From assembly GCF_023229695.1 (NCBI RefSeq), contig NZ_JALNYS010000003.1, positions 124,001 to 188,000 of the forward strand: a stretch of DNA of 64,000 nt, written 5' to 3'. Under the pieces are notes generated by a model. The model saw nothing but the letters and a program-made list of their open reading frames with translations, did not search any database and was not told the origin of the DNA. Source of the stretch: Sulfuricurvum sp. Lineage in GTDB: Bacteria > Campylobacterota > Campylobacteria > Campylobacterales > Sulfurimonadaceae. This document shows, in pieces, positions 1 through 9,215 of the stretch. Made by a program: the position numbers and the translations under genes. Position 1 is the stretch's first letter. Each line of letters starts with the position of its first letter.

Positions 1-1208
1 ATATTATCGCCCTCGGGGCCAACAGTTTTTTCACCGACTTTTCGACGGAGATGATCCTCCCCCTCCTCCCCCTCTTTCTGGAGCGTTTTATGCATGCGAC
101 CAAAAGTGAAATCGGTCTGATCGAAGGGGTGGCCGAATTCGGAGTCGCGATGCTGATCGCCCTCTCCGGCTTCTATTCCGATCGCCTTGGAAAACGCAAA
201 GGGCTGATTGTTTTTGGATACGGTCTCTCGAATCTCATCAAACCCCTCGCCTTTTTCGCCCAAAGCGCCACGATGATCGCCACGATCCGTATCGGTGACC
301 GTCTGGCCAAAGGGATACGGGTCGCACCGCGCGATGCACTCATCAGCGCCTCTACCCCAAAAGAGATCAGCGGTTTTGTCTTCGGATTTCACAAAATGAT
401 GGACGGAGCCGGGGCACTGGCAGGTTCATTGAGTGCGTTTGCCATTTTATGGTTTTTAGGTGAGAGCGAAGCATCGTTTCGGAGTGTTTTTGCCATTAGT
501 CTGATCCCCGGTCTTATCTCAATGGCTATTCTTATTTTTCTCGTGACCGATGCCCCCTTTACCCCGTCCGCAACAAAACGCTTTTCTCCCGGTGCACTCC
601 CCGCACCGTTTTATTGGCTCGTAGGTTTCCAGACCCTCTTTAGTCTCTTTGCAATGAACTACTCCTTTTTTCTCCTCAAAGCCGAGGAAAATACCCTTGC
701 CTTGGCTATGATCCCACTGGCCTATGCTCTGTACAATCTCACCCAATCGCTCTTTGCCATCCCGATCGGAAAATTGGCCGACCGTCTCGGCAAAGGGACC
801 CTTTTATCGATGATATACGGTGCGTTCGGACTCGGCGCACTGGCAATGGCGACGGGAAGCATCTGGAGTGTATGGCTGGGATTCGCCATTTACGGTTTTT
901 TTGCCGGAGGGTTTAATGGGCTCGCCAAGGCGATCATCTCCGACACGGCACCGCCGGAGCTCAAAGCAACCGCTTACGGAATCTACTACACCTTTGTCGG
1001 GATCGCGACCCTCTTGTCGCTTGCACTCGGCGGTATCGTGTGGGATACGTTCGGAAGCGCCACCCTTTTCACATTCTCATCACTGGGTGCGCTGCTATTG
1101 GCGGCCCTTCTTTACCGGATGCGTCAACGTCTTTTATATACTGATGTTATGCACTTTCCGGGCAGAGCCCGGAAAGTGGCAGGGACTAAAGTCCCTACAA
1201 CCCCCTAA
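1..1208 (+). CDS. MFS transporter, 5' end outside window
   Basis: This is a major facilitator superfamily permease of the inner membrane; its substrate cannot be told. The frame is already open at base 3, with residues IIALGANSFFTDFSTEM leading into the first helix, so the true start lies upstream and the ATG at 51 is internal. About ten hydrophobic segments are visible. The loop SDRLGKRKGL after helix 2 and the related LADRLGKG in the second half are the usual MFS A-motifs. The last roughly 23 codons, from about base 1141, are not transporter-like: they read through the first copy of the dispersed palindromic repeat and end at a TAA inside it. The natural C-terminus has probably been replaced. 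Confidence 0.85.
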   Translation, partial: IIALGANSFFTDFSTEMILPLLPLFLERFMHATKSEIGLIEGVAEFGVAMLIALSGFYSDRLGKRKGLIVFGYGLSNLIKPLAFFAQSATMIATIRIGDRLAKGIRVAPRDALISASTPKEISGFVFGFHKMMDGAGALAGSLSAFAILWFLGESEASFRSVFAISLIPGLISMAILIFLVTDAPFTPSATKRFSPGALPAPFYWLVGFQTLFSLFAMNYSFFLLKAEENTLALAMIPLAYALYNLTQSLFAIPIGKLADRLGKGTLLSMIYGAFGLGALAMATGSIWSVWLGFAIYGFFAGGFNGLAKAIISDTAPPELKATAYGIYYTFVGIATLLSLALGGIVWDTFGSATLFTFSSLGALLLAALLYRMRQRLLYTDVMHFPGRARKVAGTKVPTTP

Positions 1209-1236
1209 AGCTACCCGCATCTTCCGGATGCGGGAG
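1141..1236 (+). repeat. Composite palindromic repeat, copy A
   Basis: This copy starts with CTGATGTTATGCACTTTCC. It holds three hairpins in a row: a 12-bp stem CACTTTCCGGGC/GCCCGGAAAGTG with loop AGA, then AGGGAC/GTCCCT, then CCCGCATC/GATGCGGG. It overlaps the 3' end of the MFS gene. The same layout recurs at least nine more times in the window. Confidence 0.9.
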
Positions 1237-1246
1237 AATAATTCCC

Positions 1247-1335
1247 ATGTTACACTTGCTTGGGTAAAGTGGCAGGGACTAGCGTCCCAACAACCCCCTA
1301 AAGCTACCCGCATCTTCCGGATGCGGGAGAGATAA
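1247..1335 (+). repeat. Composite palindromic repeat, copy B (shortened)
   Basis: This copy begins with a divergent left part (TTACACTTGCTTGGGTAAAG). It then follows copy A closely through the second hairpin (AGGGACTAGCGTCCC), the CAACCCCCTAAAGC linker and the CCCGCATC/GATGCGGG hairpin. The left arm of the first hairpin is missing. Confidence 0.85.
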
Positions 1336-1339
1336 CCGA

Positions 1340-1515
1340 CCTAATGTTATACACTTTTCGCTCATTGCCCGGAAAGTGGCAGGGACGGCCCAGCCGGTAC
1401 TGCGTGTCATCGGCTTGGGTTCCAAAGCTAAAAAAGCCAAGCAGTTGGCTTTTTTGACGCTTTTCACCCATACAACCCCCTAAAGCTACCCGCATCTTCC
1501 GGATGCGGGAGAGTA
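1340..1515 (+). repeat. Composite palindromic repeat, copy C, long subtype
   Basis: The outer parts match the family (TAATGTTATACACTTTTCG at the left, the CCCGCATC hairpin at the right). In place of the short second hairpin there is a longer insert. It starts GGCCCAGCCGGTACTGCG and contains a perfect 10-bp-plus stem AAAAAGCCAA/TTGGCTTTTT with loop GCAG. The same insert is found in copy I at 57511-57722. Confidence 0.88.
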
Positions 1516-1518
1516 CTA

Positions 1519-1645
1519 ATACCAAACTTTATTAACTAGGTATACTCTCGTCATTCCGTGCTACGACACGGAATCCAATGCAAGAGATGGATCCCGTATC
1601 AAGTACGGGATGACAAAATGCGTATATACAGTTAAAGATAGACGG
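1519..1645 (+). repeat. 127-bp palindromic element, intergenic copy
   Basis: This 127-bp stretch is repeated at 23469-23595 with only three differences that I can find. It contains two hairpins, ATTCCGTG/CACGGAAT and ATCCCGTA/TACGGGAT. Similar hairpins occur inside hsdS and hsdR. It lies in the gap between the MFS gene and the SulP gene; nothing else was recognised between 1646 and 1749 apart from a possible -10 box TAAAAT at 1688. Confidence 0.92.
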
Positions 1646-1749
1646 GATAGGGCAAGGTGCGTAACATCAGATAGAATAAAAAAGTGCTAAAATTCCATAA
1701 CTAACGGATATTACACACTTTAACTAATTTGCCCAAGGACACCGACATA

Positions 1750-3417
1750 ATGTTGCGCTCTATTCACGACTCGTTAGAGCCGAAACTGATCACCCTTTTT
1801 CGCCGTCAACGCTATTCATGGAACGATTTCGGTGCCGATACCATTGCCGGTCTTGCCGTCGCCATTGTCGCATTGCCCCTGGCGATGGCAATCGCTATCG
1901 CCTCGAATCTCCCCCCGGAAAGGGGAGTTTTTACCGCCATCGTTGCCGGTTTTTTGATCTCGGCACACGGCGGCAGCCGATACCAGATCGGCGGTCCTAC
2001 CGCAGCATTTATCGTCACCGTCGCTACGGTCGCAATGAAACACGGGTATGAGGGGCTGGTCCTTGCGACGTTGATGGCGGGGGGGATTTTGATGATTATG
2101 GCATTCTTTCGTGCCGGGGAGATGATCAAATTCATCCCCTATCCCGTGATCGTCGGCTTTACCTCCGGTATTGCTTTGCTGATCGCCTTTTCACAGATCC
2201 GCGATTTTTTCGGCCTCTCCATTACGGCGGTTCCGCCCGATTTTATTGACAAACTGACCGTCTATCTTGCCCATCTGCATGAGACCAACTTCGTCGCCGT
2301 AACCCTTGCCGTTGCCTCTATCGGTGTCATTCTCCTGACCAAACGTTTTATTCCGAAGCTCCCCGGCCCCATTGTCGTTGTCGTTTTGTCCGGACTGGCG
2401 GTATGGGCCCTCGATCTACACGTCGATACCATCGAGAGCCGTTTCGGCGCTATCCCCTCGATGCTCCCCTCACCCGTATGGCCGGAGATCACCTTCGAAA
2501 AACTCCGTCTACTCCTCCCTGATGCCATTACCATCGCCACCCTTGCCGCAATCGAGTCCCTCCTCTCCGCCGTCGTCGCCGACGGTATGACGGGGACTCA
2601 CCATAAACCCAATGCAGAGCTTTTGGGTCAGGGGGTTGCCAATATGGCCTCTGCCATTTTCGGCGGTCTCCCCGCTACCGGAGCGATCGCCCGGACCGCG
2701 ACCAATATCAAAGCGGGAGCCCGTACCCCGATCTCGGGGATCATGCATGCGGTATGGCTTTTTCTCTTTATCCTCATCCTCTCGCCGCTAATCGTTAAAA
2801 TTCCCCTCGCCGCGTTGGCCGCCATTTTAATGGTCGTCGCATGGAATATGTCCGAAATCAAACATGTCCGTGAGATCATGCAAGCCCCGAAAGCGGATCG
2901 TATTGTTTTAATCGTTACGTTTATTTTGACCGTCTTGGTCGATCTCAATTTCGCGATTCAAGCGGGAATTGCACTGGCCTCCATCCTTTTTATCGATCAG
3001 ATGATGAAATCGACCGAAATTCGCTCCGTAGAGAGCGAAGAGGATGATCCCGACTCCATCCGTCACAAATCGATTCCCGCCGGGGTAGAGGTGTACGAAA
3101 TTCAAGGACCGCTCTTTTTCGGGGTCGCCGAAAAACTGATCGATACCTTGCTCATTTTCGAAACCCCGCCGAAGGTGTTTATTTTACGGATGCGCCATGT
3201 CCCCCTCATTGACGCAGCGGGGCTGCATGCTCTGGTAACCTTGCATGAGCGTCTCTCCCGAAACCGTACGGTATTGATCCTCTCGGGGGTCAACCCGCAG
3301 GTACGCCGCTTTATCACCCAATCGCATATTGATAAAATCATCGGTTTGGATAACATCGTCAATCATATCGACAAGGCCCTCACGCAGGCCAACCACACTC
3401 TCTCAAAGGAATACTGA
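1750..3417 (+). CDS. SulP family anion permease with STAS domain
   Basis: This is an inner-membrane SulP (SLC26-type) anion transporter of 555 residues; sulfate, bicarbonate or another oxyanion could be the substrate. The N-terminal two-thirds has about ten to twelve membrane segments, with the family signature region ALPLAMAIAIASNLPPERG near residue 45 and the GGPTAAF segment near 85. The last 110 residues form a soluble STAS domain (VEVYEIQGPLFFG, LRMRHVPLIDAAGL). ATG 1750 is chosen because AAGGA at 1734-1738 precedes it; a TTG at 1729 is in frame but lies upstream of that site. Its stop overlaps the start of the next gene by one base (TGATG), so the two are probably translated together. 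Confidence 0.9.
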   Translation: MLRSIHDSLEPKLITLFRRQRYSWNDFGADTIAGLAVAIVALPLAMAIAIASNLPPERGVFTAIVAGFLISAHGGSRYQIGGPTAAFIVTVATVAMKHGYEGLVLATLMAGGILMIMAFFRAGEMIKFIPYPVIVGFTSGIALLIAFSQIRDFFGLSITAVPPDFIDKLTVYLAHLHETNFVAVTLAVASIGVILLTKRFIPKLPGPIVVVVLSGLAVWALDLHVDTIESRFGAIPSMLPSPVWPEITFEKLRLLLPDAITIATLAAIESLLSAVVADGMTGTHHKPNAELLGQGVANMASAIFGGLPATGAIARTATNIKAGARTPISGIMHAVWLFLFILILSPLIVKIPLAALAAILMVVAWNMSEIKHVREIMQAPKADRIVLIVTFILTVLVDLNFAIQAGIALASILFIDQMMKSTEIRSVESEEDDPDSIRHKSIPAGVEVYEIQGPLFFGVAEKLIDTLLIFETPPKVFILRMRHVPLIDAAGLHALVTLHERLSRNRTVLILSGVNPQVRRFITQSHIDKIIGLDNIVNHIDKALTQANHTLSKEY

Positions 3418-3689
3418 TGCACCTACTTTTATTCGGAACCGGATGCGACTCCTGCCGTGAACTTGCCGCAACCATCGAAGAGGCGATACGACGCTGCGAA
3501 TACACCGTTACGTTTGAGAAAACGTCCGATCTGCACCGGATGCTCTCTTACGGTATCCAAAGCACCCCGAGTGTCGTACTGGAGGGGAAACTCCTCTCTG
3601 TCGGCAAAAAGCTGACTCTGGAAGAGGTGATGGCAGCGTTTGACACCGCAAACGCTATGAAAACCAATCACCCTGTGTTACAATTATAA
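3417..3689 (+). CDS. Small thioredoxin-like protein
   Basis: A 90-residue protein with a CDSC motif (Cys10, Cys13) straight after the first strand (HLLLFGTGCDSC), and a STPSV segment near residue 50 that matches the cis-proline loop of the thioredoxin fold. It resembles the small redox-active disulfide proteins, not full thioredoxin. There is no signal peptide, so it is likely cytoplasmic. The one-base overlap with the SulP stop suggests a partner role for that transporter, which is inference. The partner or substrate of the disulfide is unknown. Confidence 0.75.
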   Translation: MHLLLFGTGCDSCRELAATIEEAIRRCEYTVTFEKTSDLHRMLSYGIQSTPSVVLEGKLLSVGKKLTLEEVMAAFDTANAMKTNHPVLQL

Positions 3690-3691
3690 GA

Positions 3692-4555
3692 ATGAATAGA
3701 TTTATATTACTGATCGTTTTTTGGATGAACGGATGGGGCTATGAGCTGCAGGAAAACTATTTTTTTGAGAACCGCGTCATCTATTCGAACGATCTGATCC
3801 CGGAACTCCCCAAAAAATTTGAAATACTCCGCATCCCGGACGAGCTGAACCACTACCGGATCAATGCCCGGATTCTGGTCAAATCGTTTGAACTCAACGG
3901 GATAGAGGTGGATACGGGGCGGGTCCGTTTTGTCAACTTTTCCCAAAAGAGCCCCGTCGATTTCACACCGATCCGACAGCAGCTTTCCGCCGCATTTCTC
4001 AGCCGCTATCCCACGATGCAGATCGATGAGATTCTCATCACGCCGCGCGGCTATCTTGACTCCCTCCCCAAAAATGTCAAAGCCCTCTACGATCCGAAAG
4101 TGTTTCAAAATGCAAAAGGGACCCTCTATTTTCTCGACAATCAAAACGTCCGCCGCTACCTCGACTACAGCGTGAGCGCGACGATCAACGTCCTCCATAC
4201 CGCCCAAAAAGTGACCCGCAAAGATCCCCTCAGCGACTCCAATACCCTCCTCAAACCGATCCCTTTTGAGCGTTTCAAAGATTTTCCTCTGACCGCCGTC
4301 CCCTCCGATTTACACCGCTTTCGCGCCACCCTTAAAGCAGACGTCCCGCTGATCGCCCGAAATATCGAGGCTTCTCCCCTCGTTCAACGGGGTGAAAAAG
4401 TGACCGTCGAGATTCGCAACGGAAATGTAAACGTCGAATTTGGTGCCGTCGCAACGCAAGAGGGTGGACTGTATGATATGATTACGATCCAAAAAAATGA
4501 CGGCAAACGGGTCAAAGCCAAAGTAATCGGAGAGAGACGGGTGGAACTTTTATGA
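3692..4555 (+). CDS. flgA: Flagellar basal body P-ring formation protein FlgA
   Basis: FlgA is a periplasmic chaperone needed for assembly of the flagellar P-ring. The 287-residue protein starts with a hydrophobic signal segment (MNRFILLIVFWMNGWGYEL). The C-terminal third has the SAF/ChapFlgA pattern: VPLIARNIEASPLVQRGEKV, then VEIRNGNVNVEFGAVA and a closing RVKAKVIGERRVEL. The middle domain is long and divergent, as is usual in Campylobacterota. It is the first gene of the flgA-ubiX-coaD-tmk-hisS-speA-cysE string, an order also known from Campylobacter. Its end overlaps the ubiX start by four bases (ATGA). Confidence 0.85.
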   Translation: MNRFILLIVFWMNGWGYELQENYFFENRVIYSNDLIPELPKKFEILRIPDELNHYRINARILVKSFELNGIEVDTGRVRFVNFSQKSPVDFTPIRQQLSAAFLSRYPTMQIDEILITPRGYLDSLPKNVKALYDPKVFQNAKGTLYFLDNQNVRRYLDYSVSATINVLHTAQKVTRKDPLSDSNTLLKPIPFERFKDFPLTAVPSDLHRFRATLKADVPLIARNIEASPLVQRGEKVTVEIRNGNVNVEFGAVATQEGGLYDMITIQKNDGKRVKAKVIGERRVELL

Positions 4556-5073
4556 AAATTGTCGTCGGGATCAGCGGTGCCAGCGGTGCGGCTCTGGGTA
4601 TTAAACTGGTACAAAAGCTCCCCCTTACGGTACAAAAGCATCTGATCCTCTCCGAACACGCCAAAATCGTGTTGGAGAAAGAGGAGAACCTCAGTGTGCA
4701 TGAAAATCACGAGATATGGGCTTCCGTCGCATCCGGTTCGTACGGGGCGGATGCGATGATCATCGTCCCCTGCAGCATGAACACTCTGGCTAAAATCGCA
4801 TGCGGCATCGCGGACAATCTGATTACCCGCGCCGCGAGCGTCATGATCAAAGAGCGGCGCACCCTGATCCTCGCCCCCCGTGAGATCCCTTTTTCTCCGA
4901 TTGCATTGGAGAACATGCATAAGCTCTCCATGATGGGGGTCATTATCGCCCCCCCCGTACTGGCCTATTACGGAGGACAAAATACACTCGAAGCAATGGA
5001 GGATTTTATGATCGGAAAATGGTTTGACCTGATAGGGATCGAAAATACTCTTTACAAGCGATGGGATTCGTAA
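4552..5073 (+). CDS. ubiX: Flavin prenyltransferase UbiX
   Basis: UbiX joins a dimethylallyl group to FMN to make prenylated FMN, the cofactor of UbiD-type decarboxylases used in quinone synthesis. The 173-residue protein has the expected N-terminal GISGASGAALGIKLVQ flavin-binding start, the VPCSMNTLAKIACGIADNLITRAA core, the KERRTLILAPRE strand and the SMMGVIIAPPV segment. It starts in an ATGA overlap with flgA and ends in a TAATG overlap with coaD, so it is coupled to both neighbours. Length is normal to slightly short for the family. Confidence 0.93.
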   Translation: MKIVVGISGASGAALGIKLVQKLPLTVQKHLILSEHAKIVLEKEENLSVHENHEIWASVASGSYGADAMIIVPCSMNTLAKIACGIADNLITRAASVMIKERRTLILAPREIPFSPIALENMHKLSMMGVIIAPPVLAYYGGQNTLEAMEDFMIGKWFDLIGIENTLYKRWDS

Positions 5074-5582
5074 TGCATAAAATAGCTTTATACCCCGGAA
5101 CCTTCGATCCCATTACCAACGGCCATTTCGACATCATCGAACGGGCACTCAAGCTGTTTGACGAAGTGATCATTGCCGTTGCCGAATCGCGTGACAAACG
5201 GCCGATGTTTACCCTGGATCAACGGGTAGAGATGACCAATCTGTCCGTCGAAAATTTCGAGCGGGTGCGGGTCGTCGGATTTGACAATCTCACGGTAGAG
5301 TTGGCCCATACTCTGGGGGCTACCGTACTGATCCGTGGCTTGCGCGCCGTCAGCGATTTTGAGTTTGAATTGCAGTTGGGATATCTGAACAACTCGCTTG
5401 ATCCCACGATTGAGACGGTCTATTTGATGCCCAAACTCAAACATGCCTTCATCAGCTCCTCTATCGTCCGAAATCTTCTCAAATTCAACGGCAAAACGGA
5501 ACATCTCCTCCCGTTGCCGGTCCAGAAGGTTATCTGGGATATGAAATCCTGCACATTACCCGAGGCCGCACCATGTATATAG
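5073..5582 (+). CDS. coaD: Phosphopantetheine adenylyltransferase CoaD
   Basis: CoaD transfers AMP from ATP to 4'-phosphopantetheine, the penultimate step of coenzyme A synthesis. The 169-residue protein opens with the nucleotidyltransferase motif ALYPGTFDPITNGHFDII (GxFDPxxxGH). It also has LIRGLRAVSDFEFELQ and the C-terminal FISSSIVRNLL (ISSTxxR-like). I start it at ATG 5073, which overlaps the ubiX stop; an in-frame ATG at 5061 would add MGFV and lies inside ubiX. The 3' end overlaps tmk by ten bases. Confidence 0.95.
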   Translation: MHKIALYPGTFDPITNGHFDIIERALKLFDEVIIAVAESRDKRPMFTLDQRVEMTNLSVENFERVRVVGFDNLTVELAHTLGATVLIRGLRAVSDFEFELQLGYLNNSLDPTIETVYLMPKLKHAFISSSIVRNLLKFNGKTEHLLPLPVQKVIWDMKSCTLPEAAPCI

Positions 5583-6154
5583 CGATTGAGGGGATCGATA
5601 CCGCAGGCAAAAGCACCCAAATCGAATCTCTGCGTTCTCTATTTCCCGATGCTTTGATCACCAAAGAACCGGGCGGAACGACAGCCGGAGTAGCGATCCG
5701 CAATATGGTTCTGCACGGCAATTTGGTCAGTAAAACAGCCGAATTGTTCCTCTTTCTGGCCGATCGTGCCGAGCATACCGAATCGCTCATCGTTCCGAAT
5801 TTGGATAGACTAATCATCAGCGACCGTTCCGCCGTATCGGGTATGGCCTACGCCAGTGTCCAGAACCTGTGCGACGAATCGACACTCGTACTCCTTAACC
5901 GTCTGGTTACGGGCGGTACTCTCCCGGAGGCTGTATTTATCCTCAAACTGACCCCTGAAGAGCTAACCTTTCGTCTGAGCCAAAAAGAGCACGACGTGAT
6001 CGAATCGCGCGGTATCGATTATCTGCTGAGTATTCAAGATGCCCTGATCTCTGCGGCCTATGCCCTCGGAATCCGAACCCATGTAATCGATGCGACACAA
6101 TCTATTGATACAATTACAACTGAAATTTCAACCCTACTCAAAGGAGCCTTATGA
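5573..6154 (+). CDS. tmk: Thymidylate kinase
   Basis: Thymidylate kinase phosphorylates dTMP to dTDP with ATP. The 193-residue protein begins with the P-loop GIDTAGKST at residues 7-15, followed by TKEPGGT (the DR(Y/H)-side substrate loop region) and FLADRAEH near residue 63, and has ISDRSAVSGMAY (DRY-like motif) around residue 83. It overlaps coaD at its start and hisS by four bases at its end. Confidence 0.95.
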   Translation: MYIAIEGIDTAGKSTQIESLRSLFPDALITKEPGGTTAGVAIRNMVLHGNLVSKTAELFLFLADRAEHTESLIVPNLDRLIISDRSAVSGMAYASVQNLCDESTLVLLNRLVTGGTLPEAVFILKLTPEELTFRLSQKEHDVIESRGIDYLLSIQDALISAAYALGIRTHVIDATQSIDTITTEISTLLKGAL

Positions 6155-7380
6155 TCCAATCTCTGCGCGGAATGAACGATATCCTCTCATCCGAATACGA
6201 ACGTTTTGAATACTTTCTGACCACTGCTTCGGAAATTGCCAAACGATACGGATTTCATTACATCGAAACCCCTTTACTCGAAGAGACGGCCCTCTTCAAG
6301 CGATCGGTCGGAGAATCAAGCGATATCGTCGGCAAAGAGATGTATCAGTTTACCGATAAAGGGGGAAATGATGTCTGTCTTCGTCCAGAAGGGACAGCCG
6401 GAGTCGTACGGGCCTTCGTCCAGCACAAACTGGATAAAAAAGGGGGGATCCACCGCTTCTATTATCACGGTCCGATGTTTCGCTATGAACGTCCCCAAAA
6501 AGGGCGGCTGAGAGAATTCCACCAGTTCGGCGTGGAGAGCTTCGGTGTCGATTCGGTCTACGAAGATGCGTTGATGATCATGATGGTGTCCGATACCCTC
6601 AAAGCACTCGGAATCGGACATCGCCTCAAGCTCAACTCCCTCGGAGATCAAAACTGTATGCCGGCCTACCGCGAAAAATTGGTCCGTTTTATCGAATCGT
6701 GCGAAGATGCGATCTGCCCGGATTGTGAGCGCCGTAAACTCACCAACCCGATCCGCGTCCTCGACTGCAAAAATGAGGGGTGCCAAGCCCTTTACGTCAA
6801 GGCTCCGAAGCTGATCGAAAACCTCTGCGACGGATGCTTGAGCGATTTTGACACCCTTAAAACGATTTTGGACAACCATGCGATCGGGTATGAAATCGAC
6901 ACGAACCTCGTGCGGGGATTGGATTACTACTCTAAAACGGCCTTTGAATTCGTCAGCGACGACATCGGTTCTCAAAGTGCCATTGCCGGAGGGGGGCGCT
7001 ACGACCGTTTAATCGAGTTTTTGGACGGAAAATCGACTCCGGCGGTCGGTTTTGCGCTGGGGATCGAACGGCTTCTTGAGCTGATCGTGATGCCCGAACC
7101 CACTCGAAGAGGATATTATCTCGGAGCCATGGATCCCGAATCCATCCCGGATATCCTCAAAGCGGCCGAGAGCCTCCGACAATCCGAAAAAGCGGTGGTC
7201 GATTATGAGGCAAAAAGTTTGAAGGCCCACCTCAAAGGGGCCGACCGGATCAATGCCCGCTATTGTGCCGTCATCGGTGAAAACGAGCGTAAAGAGGGGA
7301 CAATCTGGATCAAAGATCTGGTCGAAAAACAAGAGTCCACCCTCCCGCTTACCCATCTTATTATGAAAGAGAACGCATGA
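6151..7380 (+). CDS. hisS: Histidyl-tRNA synthetase
   Basis: A class II aminoacyl-tRNA synthetase of 409 residues that charges tRNA-His. Motif 2 is visible in YYHGPMFRYERPQKGRLREFHQ (FRxE), the histidine-specific motif in LVRGLDYYSKTAFEF, and motif 3 in AVGFALGIERLLEL. The C-terminal anticodon-binding domain follows from about residue 325. A cysteine-rich insert near residues 185-230 (CEDAICPDCERRKL, then CKNEGCQAL and CDGC) could bind a metal. The gene starts within the tmk stop (ATGA) and ends in an ATGA overlap with speA. Confidence 0.96.
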   Translation: MIQSLRGMNDILSSEYERFEYFLTTASEIAKRYGFHYIETPLLEETALFKRSVGESSDIVGKEMYQFTDKGGNDVCLRPEGTAGVVRAFVQHKLDKKGGIHRFYYHGPMFRYERPQKGRLREFHQFGVESFGVDSVYEDALMIMMVSDTLKALGIGHRLKLNSLGDQNCMPAYREKLVRFIESCEDAICPDCERRKLTNPIRVLDCKNEGCQALYVKAPKLIENLCDGCLSDFDTLKTILDNHAIGYEIDTNLVRGLDYYSKTAFEFVSDDIGSQSAIAGGGRYDRLIEFLDGKSTPAVGFALGIERLLELIVMPEPTRRGYYLGAMDPESIPDILKAAESLRQSEKAVVDYEAKSLKAHLKGADRINARYCAVIGENERKEGTIWIKDLVEKQESTLPLTHLIMKENA

Positions 7381-9206
7381 AAACCTACGGAATCGACATT
7401 TGGGGCGAAAACAATTTTATGATCGATCAGGGGATGATCAAAGTCAACTATAAAAGTTCCCCCTCATTGCTGGAGATTACCCAGAAAATTCGGAAAACCA
7501 ATCTCCGTGGTCCGCTGATTTTGCGTTTTCCCCACTTGATCGGCAAACAGATAGATGCCCTCTACTCCAATTTTCGCCGCGCCATTTTCGAAAACGATTA
7601 CACCGGAAAATTTCATGCCGTCTTCCCGTTGAAAGTCAATCAGTTCCCCGAAGCGGTCGATGCCATTGTCGAACACGGTGAAAAATACAATTACGGTCTC
7701 GAAGCCGGTTCCAAAGCCGAACTCGCCCTTGCTATGGCCAAAACCCCGTTGGGCTCCCCTATCACCGTAAACGGCTTCAAAGACGAAGAGATGGTTACCC
7801 TCGGATTTATGGCGGCCCAAATGGGACATGAAATTACCATTACCATCGAAGGGCTCGGAGAGTTGGAGTGGATCATCGACGTAGCCCAACAATGCAACCT
7901 CAAAGTTCCCAACATCGGAATCCGGGTCCGTCTTCAATCCGAGGGGAGCGGAATCTGGGCAAAAAGCAGCGGCCTCAACGCCAAATTCGGCCTTACCTCT
8001 ACCGAATTGATTGAAGCCATATCGATGCTTCAAGAAAACAATATGCTCGAATATTTCACCATGATCCATTTCCATGTCGGTTCCCAGATGCAGGAGATTG
8101 CGACCTTAAAACGGGTATTGCGTGAAGCCGGAAACATCTACGCCGAATTGAAAAAAATGGGGGCGGACAATTTAAGAGCCATCAATATCGGAGGGGGGCT
8201 TGCCGTCGAATATTCCCAGCACACCTCTACCCGAATGCGTAACTATACCCTCGAAGAGTTCTCCAACAGCGTCGTCTTTTTGCTCCGTGAAATCATGAAC
8301 GCAAAAGGGGTTGCCCATCCCGACATCTTTACCGAATCGGGCCGTTTTATCGTCGCCTCCCACTCCGTTTTGATCGCTCCCGTTTTGGAGCTCTTTTCAC
8401 ACGATTATCAAACCAAATCGCTTAAGCTCAAAGAGCAAAACCCTCCGCTCATCGAAGAGTTGCGTGAGCTCAATGCCCTCCTCGCTCCACGCACCTGTAT
8501 CGAGTATATGCACGATGCCCTGGATCACATGGAATCGCTTCTTACTCTCTTTAATCTGGGTCATATCGACTTGCAGGACCGCTCAAACGCCGAAATTCTG
8601 GTCCACCAGATCATCAAAAAATCGCTTTACCTTTCGCAGGACAATCCGATGCCTGAAATCGAGCGTCTGCAGGTAAAACTCCAGGAGCGCTATCTCATCA
8701 ATACCTCTATTTTCCAGAGTATTCCCGATTACTGGGGACTACAGCAGCAATTTCCGATCATGCCGCTGGACCGTCTCGACAAACCGGCGATCCGTGCCGC
8801 CAGTTTGTGGGACATCACCTGCGACAGCGACGGAGAGATCCGGTTCAAACCCGAAACTCCCCTCTATCTGCACGACATCGATCTGGACGAAGAGGAGTAT
8901 TTCCTCGCATTCTTCAATGTCGGGGCCTATCAGGAGACATTGGGGATGAATCACAACCTCTTCACCCATCCTAGCGAATGTACGATTCTGATCAACGATA
9001 CGGGGTATGAGATCGAAAATTTTACCGAATCGGACAACATTCTCAATATTCTCGAAGATATCGGCTATGACTCGTCGAAACTTCTGACCAACCTTAAAAA
9101 TAAACTAGCCATCTGTGACTTTATTACAGAAGAAGAAAAAGGTGATACACTTCAAAGACTAGAAATGTACCTTTATCAAAACGGGTACCTGCGAACTACT
9201 CGATAA
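7377..9206 (+). CDS. speA: Biosynthetic arginine decarboxylase
   Basis: A PLP-dependent fold-III decarboxylase of 609 residues that converts arginine to agmatine, the first step of one route to putrescine and spermidine. The PLP-lysine segment is VFPLKVNQ (Lys about residue 84). The glycine loop NIGGGLAVEYSQ and the active-site stretch IFTESGRFIVASHSVLIAP are present, as expected for SpeA and not for the shorter lysine or ornithine decarboxylases. It sits in the core operon between hisS (4-base overlap) and cysE (9-base gap). The 3' end is more A+T-rich than the rest. Confidence 0.93.
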   Translation: MKTYGIDIWGENNFMIDQGMIKVNYKSSPSLLEITQKIRKTNLRGPLILRFPHLIGKQIDALYSNFRRAIFENDYTGKFHAVFPLKVNQFPEAVDAIVEHGEKYNYGLEAGSKAELALAMAKTPLGSPITVNGFKDEEMVTLGFMAAQMGHEITITIEGLGELEWIIDVAQQCNLKVPNIGIRVRLQSEGSGIWAKSSGLNAKFGLTSTELIEAISMLQENNMLEYFTMIHFHVGSQMQEIATLKRVLREAGNIYAELKKMGADNLRAINIGGGLAVEYSQHTSTRMRNYTLEEFSNSVVFLLREIMNAKGVAHPDIFTESGRFIVASHSVLIAPVLELFSHDYQTKSLKLKEQNPPLIEELRELNALLAPRTCIEYMHDALDHMESLLTLFNLGHIDLQDRSNAEILVHQIIKKSLYLSQDNPMPEIERLQVKLQERYLINTSIFQSIPDYWGLQQQFPIMPLDRLDKPAIRAASLWDITCDSDGEIRFKPETPLYLHDIDLDEEEYFLAFFNVGAYQETLGMNHNLFTHPSECTILINDTGYEIENFTESDNILNILEDIGYDSSKLLTNLKNKLAICDFITEEEKGDTLQRLEMYLYQNGYLRTTR

Positions 9207-9215
9207 GGATATAAT

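Noticed and set aside
820..1525. Several open frames on both strands across the repeat cluster after the MFS gene
   Set aside because: They translate the palindromic repeats and have no Shine-Dalgarno or protein-like pattern.
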